Shown here: piece by piece, positions 8,091 to 16,291 of the stretch
Position numbering within the stretch: position 1 is the first letter of the stretch
Layout of the letters: the number at the start of each line of letters is the position of its first letter
Assembly (NCBI RefSeq): GCF_036178845.1
Contig: NZ_CP108070.1
Location: forward strand, 8,308,001 to 8,372,000
DNA length: 64,000 nt
Direction of reading: 5' to 3'
Origin: Streptomyces sp. NBC_00271
GTDB taxonomy: Bacteria; Actinomycetota; Actinomycetes; Streptomycetales; Streptomycetaceae
Notes under the pieces: model-generated
Seen by the model: only the letters and a program-made list of their open reading frames with translations
Database searches by the model: none
What the model was told of the DNA's origin: nothing
Position numbers and translations under genes: made by a program

Positions 8091-9587
8091 ATGACCTCCT
8101 CTTCTTCCCCTTCCCAGGACGCGCAGAGCCTCGCGCAGAACTACCCCGAAGGTCTTCGGGCCGATGCCCTGATGGAAGAGGACGTCGCCTGGAGCCACGA
8201 GGTCGACGGAGAGCGGGACGGCGAGCAGTTCGATCGCTCCGAGCGCGCGGCCCTGCGCCGTGTGGTGGGCCTCTCCACCGAGCTCGAGGACGTCACCGAG
8301 GTCGAGTACCGACAGCTCCGTCTGGAGCGCGTCGTCCTCGTCGGTGTGTGGACCACGGGAACGATTCAGGACGCGGACAACTCGCTCGCCGAGCTGGCAG
8401 CCCTCGCGGAGACCGCGGGCGCGCTCGTGCTCGACGGCGTCGTCCAGCGCCGGGACAAGCCCGACGCGGCCACATACATCGGATCCGGCAAGGCCAACGA
8501 GCTGCGGGACATCGTCCTGGAGACCGGCGCCGACACCGTGATCTGCGATGGTGAGCTGAGCCCCGGCCAGCTGATCCACCTCGAGGACGTCGTCAAGGTC
8601 AAGGTCATCGACCGTACGGCCCTGATCCTCGACATCTTCGCCCAGCACGCCAAGTCCCGAGAGGGCAAGGCGCAGGTCGCGCTCGCGCAGATGCAGTACA
8701 TGCTGCCGAGGCTGCGCGGCTGGGGCCAGTCGCTGTCCCGTCAGATGGGCGGCGGCAAGGGCGGCGGCCTCGCCACCCGTGGTCCCGGTGAGACCAAGAT
8801 CGAGACGGACCGGCGTCGTATCCGCGAGAAGATGGCGAAGATGCGCCGGGAGATCGCGGACATGAAGACCGGCCGCGAGATCAAGCGCCAGGAGCGCCGC
8901 AGGAACAAGGTGCCCTCGGTCGCCATCGCCGGTTACACCAACGCGGGCAAGTCCTCCCTGCTCAACCGCCTCACGGGCGCCGGCGTGCTGGTCGAGAACG
9001 CGCTGTTCGCGACCCTCGACCCGACCGTGCGCCGGGCCGAGACCCCGAGCGGGCGGCTGTACACCCTGGCCGACACGGTCGGGTTCGTACGCCACCTCCC
9101 GCACCACCTCGTCGAGGCGTTCCGCTCCACGATGGAAGAGGTCGGCGACTCCGACCTGATCCTGCACGTGGTGGACGGCTCGCACCCGGCGCCGGAGGAG
9201 CAGCTGGCCGCCGTGCGCGAGGTCATCCGCGAAGTCGGCGCGACCGACGTGCCCGAGATCGTGGTGATCAACAAGGCGGACGCGGCCGACCCGCTGGTCC
9301 TCCAGCGGCTGATGCGGATCGAGAAGCGCTCCATCGCGGTCTCGGCCCGCACCGGGATGAACATCGACCAGCTGCTCGCGCTCATCGACAACGAGCTGCC
9401 CCGCCCCTCGGTCGAGATCGAGGCGCTCGTGCCGTACACGCACGGCAGGCTGGTCGCGCGCGCCCACTCCGAGGGCGAGGTGATCTCCGAGGAGCACACC
9501 CCGGAGGGCACCCTGCTCAAGGTGCGGGTGCACGAGGAACTGGCGGCCGACCTCGCGCCGTACGTTCCGGCGCCCGTCGCGCTCTAG
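8091..9587 (+). CDS. hflX: GTPase HflX
   Basis: HflX is a ribosome-associated GTPase that splits stalled or damaged 70S ribosomes. The 498 aa protein has the N-terminal nucleotide-binding HflX domain (YIGSGKANELRDI; QLIHLEDVV) and the Gly-rich linker (RQMGGGKGGGLATRGPGETK, RRRIREK). The GTPase core has G1 GYTNAGKSSLLN, G3 DTVGFVRHLPHHLVEAF and G4 NKAD. The C-terminal extension ends DLAPYVPAPVAL. ATG at 8091 is chosen because AAGGA lies 4-5 nt upstream; an upstream in-frame start at 8007 would add an unconserved N-terminus. A strong hairpin follows at 9614-9649. Confidence 0.96.
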   Translation: MTSSSSPSQDAQSLAQNYPEGLRADALMEEDVAWSHEVDGERDGEQFDRSERAALRRVVGLSTELEDVTEVEYRQLRLERVVLVGVWTTGTIQDADNSLAELAALAETAGALVLDGVVQRRDKPDAATYIGSGKANELRDIVLETGADTVICDGELSPGQLIHLEDVVKVKVIDRTALILDIFAQHAKSREGKAQVALAQMQYMLPRLRGWGQSLSRQMGGGKGGGLATRGPGETKIETDRRRIREKMAKMRREIADMKTGREIKRQERRRNKVPSVAIAGYTNAGKSSLLNRLTGAGVLVENALFATLDPTVRRAETPSGRLYTLADTVGFVRHLPHHLVEAFRSTMEEVGDSDLILHVVDGSHPAPEEQLAAVREVIREVGATDVPEIVVINKADAADPLVLQRLMRIEKRSIAVSARTGMNIDQLLALIDNELPRPSVEIEALVPYTHGRLVARAHSEGEVISEEHTPEGTLLKVRVHEELAADLAPYVPAPVAL

Positions 9588-9613
9588 CCGCCCGCTTCCG
9601 CAGGGACGACGTA

Positions 9614-9649
9614 CGAAGGCCCGCACCCTCTCGCAGGGGCGGGCCTTCG
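9614..9649 (+). terminator. Hairpin terminator after hflX
   Basis: The 11-base arms CGAAGGCCCGC (9614-9624) and GCGGGCCTTCG (9639-9649) are perfectly complementary and enclose a loop that can itself pair CCCT with AGGG. It begins 27 bp after the hflX stop. There is no clear T-run, as is usual in Streptomyces. Confidence 0.8.
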
Positions 9650-9664
9650 CCGTGGCCGGGTGAG

Positions 9665-10060
9665 CACGGCGCCGACCGTCCGCCGTACCGCTTGCTCATG
9701 TTCTCGCAGAGCGCCTGCGCGCCCCTGCCGAGCTGCGGCCCCGCGAGCCAGGTGTTGCCGGCCGGACCGATCGAGGTGTTCGAGACCAGCTCGGTCTTGC
9801 CGCCGACGACCCGGAACCAGCCGCCGCCGGAGGAACCGCCGGTCATCGTGCAGCCGATGCGGTACATCGTCGGCAGGCTCGGGTTCAGCGACAGCCGCCC
9901 CGGCCGGTCGACGCACTCGAACATCTTCAGACCGTTGTACGGCGGCGCGGCCGGGTAACCCCAGGCGCCCATCGTGCCGACGTCCCGGGCGGAGGGCGCC
10001 GAGAAGTCCACCCCTGGTCGTTGTACGCGGGCACGAAGGCGATGTTGCCGGGCCATTGGG
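9665..10060 (-). pseudogene. Decayed, internally deleted copy of the neighbouring serine protease
   Basis: Read on the minus strand, the piece from about 10015 down to 9680 is clearly homologous to the C-terminus of the intact protease next door: TMYRIGCTMTGGSSGGGW, ELVSNTSIGP, WLAGPQLG and MSKRYGG. Upstream of 10015 a different frame reads WPGNIAFVPAYNDQG, matching RNIAFVPSYNNAG of the intact gene. The roughly 100 residues between these two blocks are missing, and the junction changes reading frame. The frame also lacks a stop where the intact gene has one and runs into the hflX 3' end. No start region, signal sequence or His motif remains. The Ser motif GGSSGGGW survives but the gene cannot make an active enzyme. 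Confidence 0.85.
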
Positions 10061-10141
10061 GGCGAACGGCGGTGGAGTGGTGAAGGTTTCCGTGCGCCAC
10101 CCCACCACCGCCCGTGCGGCCCGTGTGCGATTCCTGTCAGG

Positions 10142-10224
10142 CCCGTCGGGTCACTGGCCTGCGCATCGTCGTCTCACGGGCCCGTTGTCCCACTGACCCC
10201 TGCCCCTTGTCTCACTGGCTCGCG
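10142..10224. repeat. 22-bp tandem copies of the serine protease 3' end
   Basis: The end of the protease gene plus following bases (10203-10224, containing the stop) is repeated at 10181-10202 and more loosely at 10142-10163, with a degraded partial copy between. On the gene strand the units have the shape CAG(T)GA followed by GACAAGGGG or GACAACGGG. The copies lie between the pseudogene and the intact gene. Confidence 0.65.
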
Positions 10225-11441
10225 AACTTCTTGCTCACCGAGTCGTACACACCCTTGGCGACCGCACCCAGGTGCGGACCCGCCAGCCAGCCCGCGCTGA
10301 CCGGGCCGATCGAGGTGTTGGACACCAGGGCGGGCTTGCCGTCCGACCCGGTCGCCACCCAGCCGCCGCCGGACGAACCGCCGGTCATGGTGCACCCGAT
10401 GCGGTACATCGTCGGGTCCGCCTCGGCGATCGACAGACGGCCGGGCCTGTCGGTGCACTGATACAGCTTCTGCCCGTCGAACGGCGCCGCCGCCGGGTAT
10501 CCGGTCGCCGTGATGCTCGCGACCTTGGGTACGGCCGGAGCGTCGAAGTTCACCGGGAGCGCCGAACCGACCGTCTCCTCAAGGGACTTGCCGGTGCTGC
10601 CCTTCTCCGGCGTCACATGCAGGACCGCGTAGTCGTACGACGCGCCCTGACCGCCGGTGGAGCCGCCCTGCGCGATCCACTGGTCCGAGGTCTGCGCCCA
10701 GTCGCTCCACCAGACACCGTACGGAGCGACCTCCGTCCGCGCGGCGTTCTGCAGCTGGGCGGACGTCCTGCCGGCGTTGTTGTACGAGGGCACGAAGGCG
10801 ATGTTGCGGTACCAGCCGCCCTTCTTGCCGGCGTGCACGCAGTGGCCCGCGGTCCACACGAGGTTCGACTTGCCCGGGTGCGCGGGGTCCTCGACCACGG
10901 TCGCCGAGCAGACCATCGTGCCCTCGGGGGAGTCGAAGAAGACCTTGCCCGCCTCGGGCACGCTGTCGTGGTAGGCGGCGCTCACGGCCTTCGCCGCCAC
11001 GGGCGCCGGAGTGGCGTCGGTGACACCCTGGTCACCGGAGAGGTCGTTCTCGTCGACGCCCTTGTTCTTGTCCGGGTCGTCGGCGCCGCGCATCCGGTCC
11101 GGGTCCCACAGCCCCTTGATGATGGGGTTGACGAAGTCGTTGGCCTCGCGCAGCCAGTCGTCCTTGTTCCAGTTCTTCCAGGCGCCGTTCTTCCACTTGT
11201 CGATGTCGATCCCGTGCTCTTTGAGCTTGTTCTTGATGTCGTCCGGGATCTTGATCTTGTCGTCGCCGCTCTGGGACGCCGACGCGCCGGCCTGGCCGCT
11301 CGCGTTGCTGTCGCCCGAGTCGCAGCCGGTGGCGGTCAGCGCCAGCACCGCCGTCAGGCCGACGGCGGCCAGTACGGGGGAGGTTGTGCGGCGCGCGCTC
11401 CTCCCTCGACGAGCGGCGAAGAGCGGGCGTATGGATCGCAT
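10212..11441 (-). CDS. Exported trypsin-like serine protease, probable lipoprotein
   Basis: The 409 aa product begins with a basic region and hydrophobic segment (VLAAVGLTAVLALTATGC); the Cys in TATGC could be a lipobox, followed by a Ser/Gly-rich linker and a charged region (DKIKIPDDIKNKLKEHGIDIDKW). The protease domain has the full triad in context: TAGHC (His), SYDYAVLHV (Asp) and GGSSGGGW (Ser). This is the V8/glutamyl-endopeptidase-like pattern rather than GDSGGP. The start is ATG at 11441 with GGGGGAG 7-8 nt upstream; longer in-frame starts add unconserved sequence. A truncated relative lies immediately downstream, so the gene was probably duplicated and one copy is decaying. Confidence 0.88.
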   Translation of the reverse strand: MRSIRPLFAARRGRSARRTTSPVLAAVGLTAVLALTATGCDSGDSNASGQAGASASQSGDDKIKIPDDIKNKLKEHGIDIDKWKNGAWKNWNKDDWLREANDFVNPIIKGLWDPDRMRGADDPDKNKGVDENDLSGDQGVTDATPAPVAAKAVSAAYHDSVPEAGKVFFDSPEGTMVCSATVVEDPAHPGKSNLVWTAGHCVHAGKKGGWYRNIAFVPSYNNAGRTSAQLQNAARTEVAPYGVWWSDWAQTSDQWIAQGGSTGGQGASYDYAVLHVTPEKGSTGKSLEETVGSALPVNFDAPAVPKVASITATGYPAAAPFDGQKLYQCTDRPGRLSIAEADPTMYRIGCTMTGGSSGGGWVATGSDGKPALVSNTSIGPVSAGWLAGPHLGAVAKGVYDSVSKKFASQ

Positions 11442-11576
11442 GGTGTAACTCCCCCTGGACGTAAGAGAACCTGTCAGGATCCGCCGATCCGGAGTCCCTC
11501 GGTACGGGACACAGGTGCATCGTTCGGTGTCTCTGAACGGCACCACACACTATGCGCTCGCTGTGGGGGACATCCC

Positions 11577-11597
11577 ACGGAACCGCAACGGTTCCGT
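11577..11597. promoter_or_regulatory. Perfect 9-bp inverted repeat between the serine protease and the siderophore operon
   Basis: ACGGAACCG (11577-11585) and CGGTTCCGT (11589-11597) are perfect inverted arms around CAA. The site lies between the divergent protease gene (start 11441) and the aminotransferase gene (start 11726), so it could be an operator for either. It does not match the IdeR/DmdR iron box (TTAGGTTAGGCTAACCTAA) as I remember it, and I see no iron box elsewhere in this intergenic region. Confidence 0.55.
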
Positions 11598-11725
11598 CAC
11601 GGCAAGGATCTTCGACTCACCCGCTTCCCCGAGCCGGTCACGTCGTTGGTACGTACGGGGGGCCTGCCGCCTGTGCTCGGAGCTCCCTGCCAACTCGCCC
11701 CTGGACAGCGGGAGGACCTGAAGTC

Positions 11726-13195
11726 GTGGCCGTGACCGAGTCTGCGGTGGTACCGGTGGGGCGCGAGCCCGAGGAGTCGCGGGAGAGGGTGCCCGGAGTG
11801 TCCGAGGGGGCGCGCGCGGCGCACGAGGGGATTCTGCGGCGTCAGTCGGCGCGCGAGTCGGCGGCCCGCACCTACGCGCGCGCCCTGCCGATCGTCCCCG
11901 TGCGGGCGCGGGGCCTGACCATCGAGGGCGCGGACGGGCGCCGTTACCTCGACTGTCTCTCCGGCGCGGGCACCCTGGCCCTGGGACACAACCACCCGGT
12001 GGTCCTGGAAGCGATCAGAAAAGTCCTCGACTCCGGGGCGCCACTGCACGTCCTCGACCTGGCCACACCCGTCAAGGACGCCTTCACCACCGAGCTGTTC
12101 GGCACGCTGCCCCCGGAGTTCGCCGCCCGCGCGCGGGTGCAGTTCTGCGGACCCGCCGGGACGGACGCCGTCGAGGCCGCGTTCAAACTGGTGCGCGCGG
12201 CGACCGGGCGCACCGGAATGCTCGCGTTCACCGGTGCCTATCACGGGATGACCGCGGGGGCGCTCGAAGCATCCGGGGGCGCGACCGAGGTACGGGTCGC
12301 GCGCCTGCCCTACCCCCAGGACTACCGCTGCCCGTTCGGCATCGGCGGTGAGCGGGGTGCCGAACTCGCCGCGCGCTGGACCGAGTCCCTGCTCGACGAC
12401 ACCAAGTCCGGCGTGCCACGCCCCGCCGGGATGATCCTCGAACCCGTCCAGGGCGAGGGCGGGGTGATTCCCGCGCCCGACGACTGGATGCGGCGGATGC
12501 GCGAGATCACCGCGGCGCGCTCCATTCCCCTGATCGTGGACGAGGTCCAGACCGGCGTCGGGCGCACCGGAACCTTCTGGGCCGTGGAACACAGCGGGAT
12601 CACCCCGGACGTGATGGTCCTGTCCAAGGCCATCGGAGGCAGCCTGCCGCTGGCCGTCGTCGTCTACCGCGACGACCTCGACGTCTGGCAACCGGGCGCC
12701 CACGCGGGCACGTTCCGCGGCAACCAGCTGGCCATGGCCGCGGGCACGGCGACCCTCGCCTACGTCCGCGAGAACGGACTGGCCGAGCGCGCGGCGACCC
12801 TGGGCTCCCGCATACTCACTCAACTCCGCGCACTCGCCGAGGAGTTCCCGTGCATCGGTGACGTACGGGGCCGTGGGCTGATGATCGGCGTCGAGCTGGT
12901 GGATCCCGAGACGGCCCCGGACACCACCACCGACGGCCCCCGGCCCGCCGCCCCCGAACTCGCCGCCGCCGTGCAGCGCGAGTGCCTGCGCCGCGGTCTG
13001 ATCGTGGAGCTGGGCGGGCGCCGCGCCAGCGTGGTGCGACTTCTGCCGCCCCTGACGATCAGCGACGAACAGGCGACCGCGGTGCTCGATCGCCTGGCGG
13101 ACGCGGTGGCGGCGGTGGCTGCGGCGGCGCGAGCGGGACTGGGCGGGCCGGCCGGGCACGGTCGGGGTTCCGCGTCCGGTGAGCACGCCGGATAG
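11726..13195 (+). CDS. Diaminobutyrate-2-oxoglutarate-type class III aminotransferase (siderophore pathway)
   Basis: This PLP enzyme probably makes L-2,4-diaminobutyrate from aspartate semialdehyde, or a related diamine precursor. The 489 aa product has the family landmarks: LDCLSGAGTLALGHNHPVV, FCGPAGTDAVEAAFKL, TGAYHGMTAGAL, EPVQGEGG, DEVQTGVGRTG and the PLP lysine in LSKAIGGSLPL. It resembles RhbA of the rhizobactin 1021 pathway and EctB. The GTG at 11726 has GGAGG 10 nt upstream. It is the first gene of an operon with two IucA/IucC synthetases and an AlcB-type acyltransferase. No ectA/ectC neighbours are present, so ectoine synthesis is not indicated. Confidence 0.88.
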   Translation: MAVTESAVVPVGREPEESRERVPGVSEGARAAHEGILRRQSARESAARTYARALPIVPVRARGLTIEGADGRRYLDCLSGAGTLALGHNHPVVLEAIRKVLDSGAPLHVLDLATPVKDAFTTELFGTLPPEFAARARVQFCGPAGTDAVEAAFKLVRAATGRTGMLAFTGAYHGMTAGALEASGGATEVRVARLPYPQDYRCPFGIGGERGAELAARWTESLLDDTKSGVPRPAGMILEPVQGEGGVIPAPDDWMRRMREITAARSIPLIVDEVQTGVGRTGTFWAVEHSGITPDVMVLSKAIGGSLPLAVVVYRDDLDVWQPGAHAGTFRGNQLAMAAGTATLAYVRENGLAERAATLGSRILTQLRALAEEFPCIGDVRGRGLMIGVELVDPETAPDTTTDGPRPAAPELAAAVQRECLRRGLIVELGGRRASVVRLLPPLTISDEQATAVLDRLADAVAAVAAAARAGLGGPAGHGRGSASGEHAG

Positions 13196-13423
13196 GACCT
13201 GCAACCGCCGCGGCGGCCCGTACGGCGGTCCCCCCGACGGGCTCCAGCGCCCGGTCGGGACGCAGACCTCACTCGGACCACCCCACTCGGAACACCGCAC
13301 TCGCCCCCCGACCCGGACCACCGTCCGCCCACCCGGACCGACCAGGAACGCCCCACGCCCCACGCACGCCAGTACCGCCCCGGTTCGTCGCCGCACGAGC
13401 CTGAACGACCCCGAGGAACTCTC

Positions 13424-15388
13424 TTGAACGCCACCCCCACACCCGACGGCCGTCCCGACACCCACGAGCGAGCGGCCTGTGGCACGCAGACCCCGCCGGC
13501 TCTGGGAGCCGACGCGGTCCCCCGGCAGAAGAGAGGGGCCCTGGAGACCGAGCGGCTGCGCGGCGCCACCGCCGATCTGCTGGAGCACCCCGCCGCCCAC
13601 ACCGCGGCCCAGGCGGCAGCGGTCGAGAACCTGTTGCGCTGCTGGGTACGGGAGAACAACCTGCCCGCCCCCACCGACGGCACCCTCCGCATCCCCCTCC
13701 CCGCCAGCGGCACCTCCCTCCTGACGCCGGTCCACTACTGGTCCCCGACCGGCTGGCACCGCTTCGGCCTCCCGCACCTCGCCGACGCTCCCGAGGGAGC
13801 ACCGCCCGCCGACGCCGTCACCGTGGCGGCGCTGCTGGCGCGCCAGGCGGCGACGGGCGACGGGACGACGAGCACGGCCGAGGCGACGTCGACGCCCGTT
13901 TCCGAAACCGGCCCCGCCGGGGACGGTGCCGACCTGGTCGGCCGTGTCGCCGACTCGGTCCGGCGGACCGTCGTGTTCATCAGCGACCGCAGGGAACGGC
14001 CCGCCGACACCCCCGACTTCTTCCTCGCCGCCGAACAAGCACTGGTGCTGGGGCACCCGTGGCACCCCACCCCGAAGAGCCGGGAAGGGCTCTCCGAGGC
14101 CGAAGCGCGACTGTACTCACCCGAGTTGCGCGGCTCCTTCCCGCTGCACTGGATGGCGGTCGCCCCCGCGGTCCTGGCGGCCGACTCGGCGTGGACGGAG
14201 CGCGGCCGGCCCGTCCTCGCGCAGCAGCTCACCGCGCGGCTGGCCGGAGCCGGGCTGTCCCTGCCCGACGGGTACGCCGCCCTGCCGCTGCACCCCTGGC
14301 AGCTGGCCGACGTCCGGCACCGGCCCGAGACCGCGGCCCTGCTCGACGCCGGACTGCTCCGGGACCTCGGCCCGCACGGCTCCGCCTGGCACCCGACCTC
14401 CTCCGTCCGCACCCTCTACCGCTCCAGCGCCCCCGCGATGCTCAAACTGTCGCTGGGCCTGCGCATCACCAACTCCCGCCGTGAGAACCTCCGCAAGGAG
14501 CTCCACCGCGGCGTGGAGGTCCACCGTCTGCTGCGCAGCGGCCTGTCCAAGCAGTGGCAGTCCGCCCACCCGGGCTTCGACATCGTCCGCGACCCGGCCT
14601 GGCTCGCCGTCAACGCCCCGGACGGCACCCCCCTGGCCGGGCTCGACGTGATGATCCGCCACAACCCGTTCGGGCCGACCGACGACGCCATCTGTGTCGC
14701 GGGGCTCGTCTCTCCCCGGCCCCACGCCCGACCCGGCGCACGCGGCGGATCCGAGGACCGGCCCGTCATGCGATCCCGGCTCGCCGAGATCGTCACCCGC
14801 CTCGCCGGTCGCACCAGCAGGCCCCGTGGCGCCGTCGCCGCCGAGTGGTTCCTGCGCTACCTCGAGCACGTCGTACGCCCCGTGCTCTGGCTCGACAGCG
14901 AGGCGGGAATCGCGCTGGAAGCACACCAGCAGAACACCCTGCTCCTGCTGGACCCCGAGGGCTGGCCCACGGGCGGCCGCTACCGCGACAACCAGGGCTA
15001 CTACTTCCGCGCGTCCCGGCGCGCCGAGCTGGACGCCCGGCTGCCCGGCATCGGCGAACACAGCGACACCTTCGTCTCCGACGAGGTCACCGACGAACGC
15101 TTCGCCTACTACCTGGCGATCAACAACGTGCTCGGCGTCATCGGCGCGTTCGGCTCCCAGCACCTCGCCGACGAACAACTGCTGCTCGCCGCCTTCCGCC
15201 GCTTCCTCACCGACGTGGCCCACGGCCCGGCCCGACTGCGTACGCCCCTGCCCGCGCACCTCCTCGACTCGCCCGTCCTGCGCTGCAAGGCCAACCTGCT
15301 GACCCGGCTGCACGGCCTCGACGAACTCGTCGGCCCGGTCGACACCCAGTCCGTCTACGTCACCCTCGCCAACCCGCTCCATTCCTGA
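13424..15388 (+). CDS. NIS siderophore synthetase, IucA/IucC family (first copy)
   Basis: IucA/IucC enzymes use ATP to condense a carboxylate (citrate, succinate or a half-made siderophore) with an amine or alcohol. The 654 aa protein has the core motifs HPWHPTPKSREGLS, PLHPWQLADV, SSVRTLYRSSAPAMLKLSLG and the LEAHQQNTLLLLDPEG block near the C-terminus, which includes the conserved H-x-Q-N. The probable start is TTG at 13424 with GAGGAA 6 nt before it. The C-terminal FhuF-like domain is present (ending RLHGLDELVGPVDTQSVYVT). A 228-bp gap separates it from the aminotransferase gene. Its last codons are repeated in tandem downstream. Confidence 0.92.
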   Translation: MNATPTPDGRPDTHERAACGTQTPPALGADAVPRQKRGALETERLRGATADLLEHPAAHTAAQAAAVENLLRCWVRENNLPAPTDGTLRIPLPASGTSLLTPVHYWSPTGWHRFGLPHLADAPEGAPPADAVTVAALLARQAATGDGTTSTAEATSTPVSETGPAGDGADLVGRVADSVRRTVVFISDRRERPADTPDFFLAAEQALVLGHPWHPTPKSREGLSEAEARLYSPELRGSFPLHWMAVAPAVLAADSAWTERGRPVLAQQLTARLAGAGLSLPDGYAALPLHPWQLADVRHRPETAALLDAGLLRDLGPHGSAWHPTSSVRTLYRSSAPAMLKLSLGLRITNSRRENLRKELHRGVEVHRLLRSGLSKQWQSAHPGFDIVRDPAWLAVNAPDGTPLAGLDVMIRHNPFGPTDDAICVAGLVSPRPHARPGARGGSEDRPVMRSRLAEIVTRLAGRTSRPRGAVAAEWFLRYLEHVVRPVLWLDSEAGIALEAHQQNTLLLLDPEGWPTGGRYRDNQGYYFRASRRAELDARLPGIGEHSDTFVSDEVTDERFAYYLAINNVLGVIGAFGSQHLADEQLLLAAFRRFLTDVAHGPARLRTPLPAHLLDSPVLRCKANLLTRLHGLDELVGPVDTQSVYVTLANPLHS

Positions 15389-15465
15389 CGAAGCCGCCCT
15401 CGCCAACCCCCTGCCATTCCTGACGAAGTCATCCTCGCCAACCCCCTGCCGGCCCTGAGGAACAT
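15364..15465. repeat. Three tandem copies of the 3' end of the first NIS synthetase gene
   Basis: Units of 34, 35 and about 33 bp begin at 15364, 15398 and 15433, each starting CCTCGCCAACCC. The first contains the real stop codon (15386-15388), the second keeps the same CATTCCTGACGAAG, and the third has diverged to GGCCCTGAGGAA. The copies fill most of the gap before the acyltransferase gene. Confidence 0.85.
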
Positions 15466-15497
15466 GTCCCACCCCGTCTCCTGAGAGGAGCGTCGCC

Positions 15498-16235
15498 GTG
15501 CCTCCCACCGATGCGAGCACCGACGCCGGTATCACCCCCGTCACCGACCTCGGAGCCGACCCGGGCCCCGGGCCGGGCACGGACAACGAGGACACCCTCG
15601 ACCTGCGCCTACCCGACGAGCTCCTCGCGCTCCTCGGATCCGAGGTCGAGTCGGCCGGGGGAGACGACCTGCTCGACCGCATCGGTGGCTGGGGCCCGAT
15701 CGCCACTCCGGTGGGCGCCTTCCACCTGGTCCCCGTCCGTGTGGAGCGTGATCTCCCGCTCGTCTCCCGCTGGATGAACGACCCCGCCGTCGCGGAGTTC
15801 TGGGAGCTGGCAGGACCCGAGTCGGTCGCAGAAGAACATCTGTGCCGCCAGCTCGACGGCGACGGCCGCAGTGTGCCCTGCCTCGGCGTGCTGGACGGCA
15901 CCCCGATGAGCTACTGGGAGATCTACCGCGCGGACCTCGACCTCCTGGCCCGTCACTATCCCGCCCGCCCGCACGACACCGGCCTGCACCTGCTCATCGG
16001 CGGTGTCGCCAACCGCGGACGAGGCCTCGGCTCCGCCCTGCTCCGCGCCGTCGCCGACCTCGTACTGGACAAGCGCCCGGCCTGTGCCCGCGTCGTCGCG
16101 GAACCCGACCTCCGTAACACCCCCTCCGTCTCCGCCTTCCTGAGCGCGGGCTTCCGGTTCTCCGCCGAGGTCGACCTGCCCGGCAAACGGGCAGCCCTCA
16201 TGGTCCGGGACCGGAGCCTGCGCGACCTGTTGTAG
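15498..16235 (+). CDS. AlcB/RhbD-type siderophore N-acyltransferase (GNAT fold)
   Basis: The 245 aa protein has an acidic disordered N-terminus (about 75 residues) followed by the acyltransferase domain of siderophore pathways. Visible landmarks are FHLVPVRVERDLPLVSRWMNDPAVAEFWE, YWEIYRADLDLLARHY, DTGLHLLIGG and the acyl-CoA loop NRGRGLGSALLRA. RhbD, AlcB and IucB-type enzymes acylate an (N-hydroxy-)diamine. GAGAGGAG lies 8 nt before the GTG at 15498. It sits between the two IucA/IucC genes in the same operon. Substrate cannot be read from sequence; the absence of an N-hydroxylase gene nearby leaves open whether it acylates an amine or a hydroxylamine. Confidence 0.87.
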   Translation: MPPTDASTDAGITPVTDLGADPGPGPGTDNEDTLDLRLPDELLALLGSEVESAGGDDLLDRIGGWGPIATPVGAFHLVPVRVERDLPLVSRWMNDPAVAEFWELAGPESVAEEHLCRQLDGDGRSVPCLGVLDGTPMSYWEIYRADLDLLARHYPARPHDTGLHLLIGGVANRGRGLGSALLRAVADLVLDKRPACARVVAEPDLRNTPSVSAFLSAGFRFSAEVDLPGKRAALMVRDRSLRDLL

Positions 16236-16291
16236 CGCCCTGCCCTCACCGCACCGCTCGTTCCGATCCGGTTCCCTGTCAAGGAGTCCCC

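Noticed and set aside
11442..11725. IdeR/DmdR iron box upstream of the siderophore operon
   Set aside because: No TTAGGTTAGGCTAACCTAA-like sequence found by reading this gap or the 13196-13423 gap.
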